NCBI GenBank assembly: GCA_964482585.1
Contig: CAYZYO010000096.1
Coordinates: forward strand, 1 to 8,718
Length of the DNA: 8,718 nucleotides
Direction: 5' to 3'
DNA from: CAYZYO01 sp964482585
GTDB lineage: Bacteria > Bacillota > Syntrophomonadia > Syntrophomonadales > Syntrophomonadaceae
Shown: positions 6,310 through 8,718 of the stretch, in pieces
How the letters are laid out: every line of letters begins with the position of its first letter
Numbering within the stretch: the first letter of the stretch is position 1
Position numbers and translations under genes: made by a program
Notes under the pieces: model-generated
Told to the model about the DNA's origin: nothing
Database searches by the model: none
What the model saw: the letters and a program-made list of their open reading frames with translations, nothing else

Positions 6310-7188
6310 AAGTCAGGCTTCGTAAGCATAGTAGGCAGACCTAATGTAGGAAAGTCTACTTTAATGAATACAATAATAGGAGAAAAGATAGCTATTGTAA
6401 CCGAAAAACCTCAAACTACCAGGACCCGTATTCAAGGAATATATACTTGTGATAGGGGACAGATAGTATTTATTGATACTCCTGGAATTCATAAACCAAA
6501 ACACCTTCTAGGTGAGTATATGGTAAAAGCCTCGACTCGTACAATAGAAGAGGTGGATCTTATTTACTATATGACTGATGTTACTCGGCCTTTTGGTGGG
6601 GGCGAACGCTATATAATAGAACAGTTAAAAGATGCAGCAGTACCTGTTTTTTTACTGGTAAACAAAATAGATTTGGTTAAAGATAATCAGATTCAAGAAT
6701 TTCTGCAAACTTTTAATAATAACATGTATTTTAGCGAAATAATTTCAATATCGGCTACTTTGGGAACAAATATTGCACTTTTACTGGAAAAGACCTTTCA
6801 CAATCTACCGGAAGGACCTCTTTATTATCCAGAGGAAGATATGACTGATCAACCTGTATCAGTTATAATCGCAGAATTGATCAGGGAGAAGGCTCTAATT
6901 ATGACCAGGGATGAAGTTCCTCATTCCCTGGCAGTGGGAATTGAAGAATTTAAAAACCAGCCCCAGGGTAAAATCTACCTTAGAGCAGTTATATATACTG
7001 AAAGGGATTCGCAAAAGGGAATTATTATTGGCAAAAATGGACAGATGCTGAAAGCGATTGGTGAGCAGTCCAGAAAAGATATAGAAAAAACCTTGAATTC
7101 GCCGGTATATCTTGACCTGTGGGTTAAGGTTAAGAAAAACTGGCGAGATAATGAAATAAATCTAAATCAGCTCGGTTTTAATAAATAG
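6307..7188 (+). CDS. era: GTPase Era
   Basis: A 293-residue Era with both domains complete. The GTPase domain shows G1 GRPNVGKS (10-17), G2 around TTRTRI (37-42), G3 DTPGIH (57-62), G4 NKID (119-122) and G5 SAT (149-151). The C-terminal KH RNA-binding domain shows VGIEEF and IIIGKNGQMLKAIG with the GKNG loop at 242-245, ending near WVKVKKNWR. Era binds the 3' end of 16S rRNA and is required for 30S assembly. It is functionally tied to YbeY, encoded upstream. The TTG start makes the N-terminus begin directly at KSGFVSIVG, a few residues shorter than in Bacillus subtilis. The gene commonly followed by yqzL/recO is followed here by a non-coding gap instead. Confidence 0.96.
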   Translation: MKSGFVSIVGRPNVGKSTLMNTIIGEKIAIVTEKPQTTRTRIQGIYTCDRGQIVFIDTPGIHKPKHLLGEYMVKASTRTIEEVDLIYYMTDVTRPFGGGERYIIEQLKDAAVPVFLLVNKIDLVKDNQIQEFLQTFNNNMYFSEIISISATLGTNIALLLEKTFHNLPEGPLYYPEEDMTDQPVSVIIAELIREKALIMTRDEVPHSLAVGIEEFKNQPQGKIYLRAVIYTERDSQKGIIIGKNGQMLKAIGEQSRKDIEKTLNSPVYLDLWVKVKKNWRDNEINLNQLGFNK

Positions 7189-7280
7189 TTTAATACGAAA
7201 ATAAACGCGTGATGCAGTTACCTTAGATAAGTTGGCCACGCACTGGCGTTTTGGTAAAACCGGAGCAACCGAATAGAACC

Positions 7281-7350
7281 GTAGAGGCGACTTCAGTCGC
7301 CGCCCTTTCATCCTGAATTCCGGCTGGCCGGCGACTGAAGTCGCCTCTAC
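7281..7350. repeat. REP-like inverted doublet (REPIN-like element)
   Basis: Bases 7281-7302 and 7329-7350 are perfect 22-bp inverted repeats separated by 26 bases. Each arm starts with GTAG at the outer edge and contains GGCGACTTCAGTCGCC, itself a palindrome (GGCGAC, loop TTCA, GTCGCC). A GTAG-type head plus a GC-rich palindrome, in inverted pairs, is the described layout of REP sequences mobilised by RAYT (TnpA-REP) transposases. The arms are about 64% GC in an AT-rich surrounding. The spacer also holds a CCGGC-TG-GCCGG hairpin that overlaps the right arm (7320-7331). The repeat structure is directly seen; the REP assignment is inference. Confidence 0.7.
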
Positions 7351-7407
7351 AGTATAAGAATTAGGGGTTAACTGCAGAATTAAAGGTGAATATCTAATTG
7401 TTTCAGA

Positions 7408-7477
7408 TACCTATTAAAACAAAAACTAAAAGATATGTGTTCATCTGTGGTTAGTTACCTTTTTGTTTTCATAGGTA
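7408..7477. repeat. Long imperfect hairpin with GTGTTCATCTGTGG core
   Basis: Bases 7408-7425 pair with 7460-7477 over 18 positions with one mismatch (T7415 against C7470). Within the loop, CTAA/TTAG (7426-7429, 7451-7454) and AGAT/ATCT (7431-7434, 7443-7446) can extend the stem. The core TGTGTTCATCTGTGGTTA resembles a motif that I recall seeing as a dispersed intergenic repeat in many environmental bacterial genomes; this is memory and is not checked. It could be a small non-autonomous repeat or a structured leader of deoC. Confidence 0.55.
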
Positions 7478-7481
7478 GTTG

Positions 7482-7494
7482 TGGCCTGTGGCCA
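7482..7494. repeat. Small GC hairpin upstream of deoC
   Basis: TGGCC (7482-7486), loop TGT, GGCCA (7490-7494) form a perfect 5-bp stem 22 bases before the deoC ribosome site. No T tract follows, so it is not a standard terminator. Confidence 0.4.
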
Positions 7495-7516
7495 TGGGTG
7501 GTTAATTAGAAAAGAT

Positions 7517-7532
7517 AGGTGGGTAAAATGTG
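7517..7532 (+). promoter_or_regulatory. Ribosome binding site fixing a GTG start for deoC
   Basis: AGGTGGG (7517-7523) stands 6 bases before GTG at 7530-7532. The ATG at 7528 overlaps this GTG but is in another frame and stops after two codons, so GTG is the start. Confidence 0.7.
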
Positions 7533-8195
7533 TTAGCTTCTTATTTGGATAGCACGAATCTTAAACCTGAGGCTACTGAAAATAGTATTAGAATGCTTTG
7601 TGAAGAGGCACTGGGTTACGAGATGGCCGCTGTTTGTATTCATCCATGTCATCTGGCTTTAGCCCATGAGATATTGGCTAACAGCAGTGTAAAACTCTGT
7701 ACCGTAATTGGTTTTCCTCTGGGTGCAGAGCTTTTATCGGCTAAGGTGTATTCTGCCAGGGAAGCCCTGTATAATGGGGCAGCTGAGCTTGATATGGTAA
7801 TTAATATTGGAGCGGTAAAAGACAAGGCTTTCCGCAAAATATATAAAGAGATTCAAAATATTTTACTGCTTAAAAATGAGTATCAGTTTACATTAAAAGT
7901 AATAGTTGAAACAGCTCTGCTGGATGAACTTGAACTGGCTTACCTTACAGAAATAATAAGCGAGACTAAAGCTGATTTTATCAAGACATCTACCGGGTTT
8001 TCCAGCAGGGGTGTAAGTATGCAGGACATAAAAATAATTAAGGCTCATAAAAATGAGGAATTAAACATAAAAGCCAGTGGTGGAGTAAAAAACCTTGATT
8101 TTGCTCTTGAGCTTATACAAGCTGGAGTTGATCGGATTGGCAGTAGTAATGCGGGTTACCTGGTAGAGGAGTTCATAAAAAGGGGAGGGCTATAA
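7530..8195 (+). CDS. deoC: Deoxyribose-phosphate aldolase
   Basis: A 221-residue class I aldolase of normal length that splits 2-deoxyribose 5-phosphate into acetaldehyde and glyceraldehyde 3-phosphate, the last step of deoxynucleoside breakdown. The barrel motifs are in order: LDSTNLKPEAT (6-16), VCIHP (35-39), VIGFPLG (59-65), AAELDMVINIGA with Asp88, IKTSTGFS with Schiff-base Lys152, KASGGV with Lys181, and DRIGSS (201-206). The catalytic Asp/Lys/Lys set is complete, so the enzyme should be active. It starts at GTG and ends 14 bases before the next gene, which is probably co-transcribed. Its place after era, where recO is common in Firmicutes, suggests local rearrangement. Together with cdd it would serve nucleoside salvage and catabolism. 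Confidence 0.95.
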   Translation: MLASYLDSTNLKPEATENSIRMLCEEALGYEMAAVCIHPCHLALAHEILANSSVKLCTVIGFPLGAELLSAKVYSAREALYNGAAELDMVINIGAVKDKAFRKIYKEIQNILLLKNEYQFTLKVIVETALLDELELAYLTEIISETKADFIKTSTGFSSRGVSMQDIKIIKAHKNEELNIKASGGVKNLDFALELIQAGVDRIGSSNAGYLVEEFIKRGGL

Positions 8196-8209
8196 AGGAG
8201 ATAGCCTTC

Positions 8210-8665
8210 GTGTGGGAAAAAAGACTATATCTTCTGATTATAATTTTAGGCCTGTACATTTACCTTATGATTAATCACCCATCTGAGATCCTTAAGTCAC
8301 TGGGGTATAATAGTTTTTTAGAAATCTATGCCCAAACCGTTTCTGCTGGCGCAGATTGTACAATAATATACAATCCGGGTTTGAGAAAACTGGATCATCC
8401 TGTTAATAAGATTAAAATTGATGCCGTATTACCGGGAACTGAAAAAGATTATGATAATATCCTGGATCATTTGCTGGCTGATAATGTAGGAGCCGTAGTG
8501 GAGTGTTCTGATTTAGATTCCTGGCATACCAGCAGCAAGGGAATTAAATATTTACATAAAATCAGGGAGAAAGCCTACCGCATTGTTATTTTTGACGGCG
8601 GGCATCACCTGGCGACCATTGGGCTAGAGCCTGATATTATCATAATTCCTCAGTTAGCGGGCTAG
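8210..8665 (+). CDS. Unrecognised membrane-anchored protein, 151 residues
   Basis: I do not recognise this family. A GTG start at 8210 is supported by AGGAG (8196-8200) 9 bases upstream. Residues 5-22 form one strong hydrophobic segment after MWEKR, which could be a membrane anchor or an uncleaved signal. The rest looks like an alternating alpha/beta fold: ADCTIIYN (48-55), KIDAVLPG (69-76), VGAVVECSDLDSWH (93-106), YRIVIFDGGHHLATIGLEPDIIII (123-146). The DGG...LGLxPD-like part (129-142) loosely recalls the DGGxxxLxxxGIxPD motif of thiamine-pyrophosphokinase-like folds, but the following GDxDS is absent and the resemblance is weak. It may be a short or truncated member of a larger family. It probably shares a transcript with deoC. 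Confidence 0.65.
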   Translation: MWEKRLYLLIIILGLYIYLMINHPSEILKSLGYNSFLEIYAQTVSAGADCTIIYNPGLRKLDHPVNKIKIDAVLPGTEKDYDNILDHLLADNVGAVVECSDLDSWHTSSKGIKYLHKIREKAYRIVIFDGGHHLATIGLEPDIIIIPQLAG

Positions 8666-8718
8666 CGGAGATTTTTATAAAAACAATAAATAAGACTACT
8701 AGATTACCTGTTGAAAGA
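8666..8718. other. Window end without identifiable gene
   Basis: A GGAG at 8667-8670 looks like a ribosome site, but no ATG, GTG or TTG follows at a normal distance. TTG at 8711 lacks a ribosome site. I cannot see the start of recO or any other gene here. Confidence 0.5.

Larger units (their letters stand above)
7189..7529. other. 341-bp non-coding gap rich in inverted repeats
   Basis: No convincing gene lies here on either strand. The first 90 bases hold only small possible stems: GCGTG 7207-7211 with CACGC 7237-7241, GCCA/TGGC around 7235-7247 followed by GTTTT, and GTTTT/AAAAC at 7248-7260. Any of these might be a weak era terminator, but none is convincing. Next comes a GC-rich REP-like doublet (7281-7350), then an AT-rich long hairpin (7408-7477), a TGGCC/GGCCA hairpin (7482-7494), and the deoC ribosome site. 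GTGGTTAGTTA (7447-7457) recurs as GTGGTTAATTA (7498-7508). No clear promoter for deoC was found. Confidence 0.75.

Noticed and set aside
7281..7350. CRISPR array or insertion-sequence end in the repeat region
   Set aside because: There are only two arms and they are inverted rather than direct, with a single spacer, and no transposase frame or target duplication is visible.
7435..7509. 24-codon open frame in the gap after era, starting at ATG 7435
   Set aside because: It has no ribosome site, it runs through the hairpin repeat, and its translation (rich in Trp, Cys and Val) resembles no known small protein such as YqzL.
1..8718. tRNA, rRNA or recognisable riboswitch
   Set aside because: No cloverleaf, rRNA segment or known riboswitch core was found in the gaps on reading by eye; a covariance-model scan would be needed to exclude weak cases.

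Overview
The window is one AT-rich (by eye roughly 35-40% GC), entirely plus-strand stretch of a bacterial chromosome. The order yqfC-yqfD-phoH-yqfF(pgpH)-ybeY-dgkA-cdd-era is the conserved cluster of endospore-forming Firmicutes. The sporulation proteins YqfC and YqfD, together with TTG/GTG starts and strong AGGAGG-type ribosome sites, suggest an anaerobic clostridial lineage, possibly Syntrophomonas-like. The genus cannot be fixed from this sequence alone.

Layout. Positions 1-82 probably hold the last codons of an unidentified upstream gene, followed by a hairpin terminator (101-125). An AT-rich promoter region then leads into yqfC (206-484) and yqfD (499-1716), both sporulation genes. A separate extended -10 promoter lies just after yqfD and can drive phoH (1780-2772), the c-di-AMP phosphodiesterase gene pgpH/yqfF (2843-5035), ybeY (4998-5468, overlapping pgpH by 38 bp), dgkA (5475-5828), cdd (5871-6263) and era (6307-7188). 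PhoH, YbeY and Era are linked to 16S rRNA maturation and ribosome quality control. PgpH controls c-di-AMP, DgkA recycles a membrane lipid (undecaprenol or diacylglycerol), and Cdd salvages pyrimidine nucleosides.

After era the conserved order breaks. recO (often with yqzL) usually follows era in Firmicutes, but here there is a 341-bp non-coding gap (7189-7529) rich in secondary structure. It holds a perfect 22-bp inverted pair whose arms each begin with GTAG and contain a GC-rich palindrome, resembling a REP doublet (REPIN). It also holds an 18-bp near-perfect inverted repeat and a small GGCC hairpin. The gap is followed by deoC (7530-8195), which with cdd forms a nucleoside-catabolism pair, and by a small unrecognised membrane-anchored protein (8210-8665). 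The last 53 bases carry no identifiable gene.

I see no dramatic new system. The parts most worth a second look are the repeat-laden gap after era, a DgkA with Asn at a position that is normally Asp, the orphan membrane-anchored ORF, a 16-bp sequence repeated after dgkA and cdd, and the separate promoters for the sporulation and housekeeping halves of the cluster.
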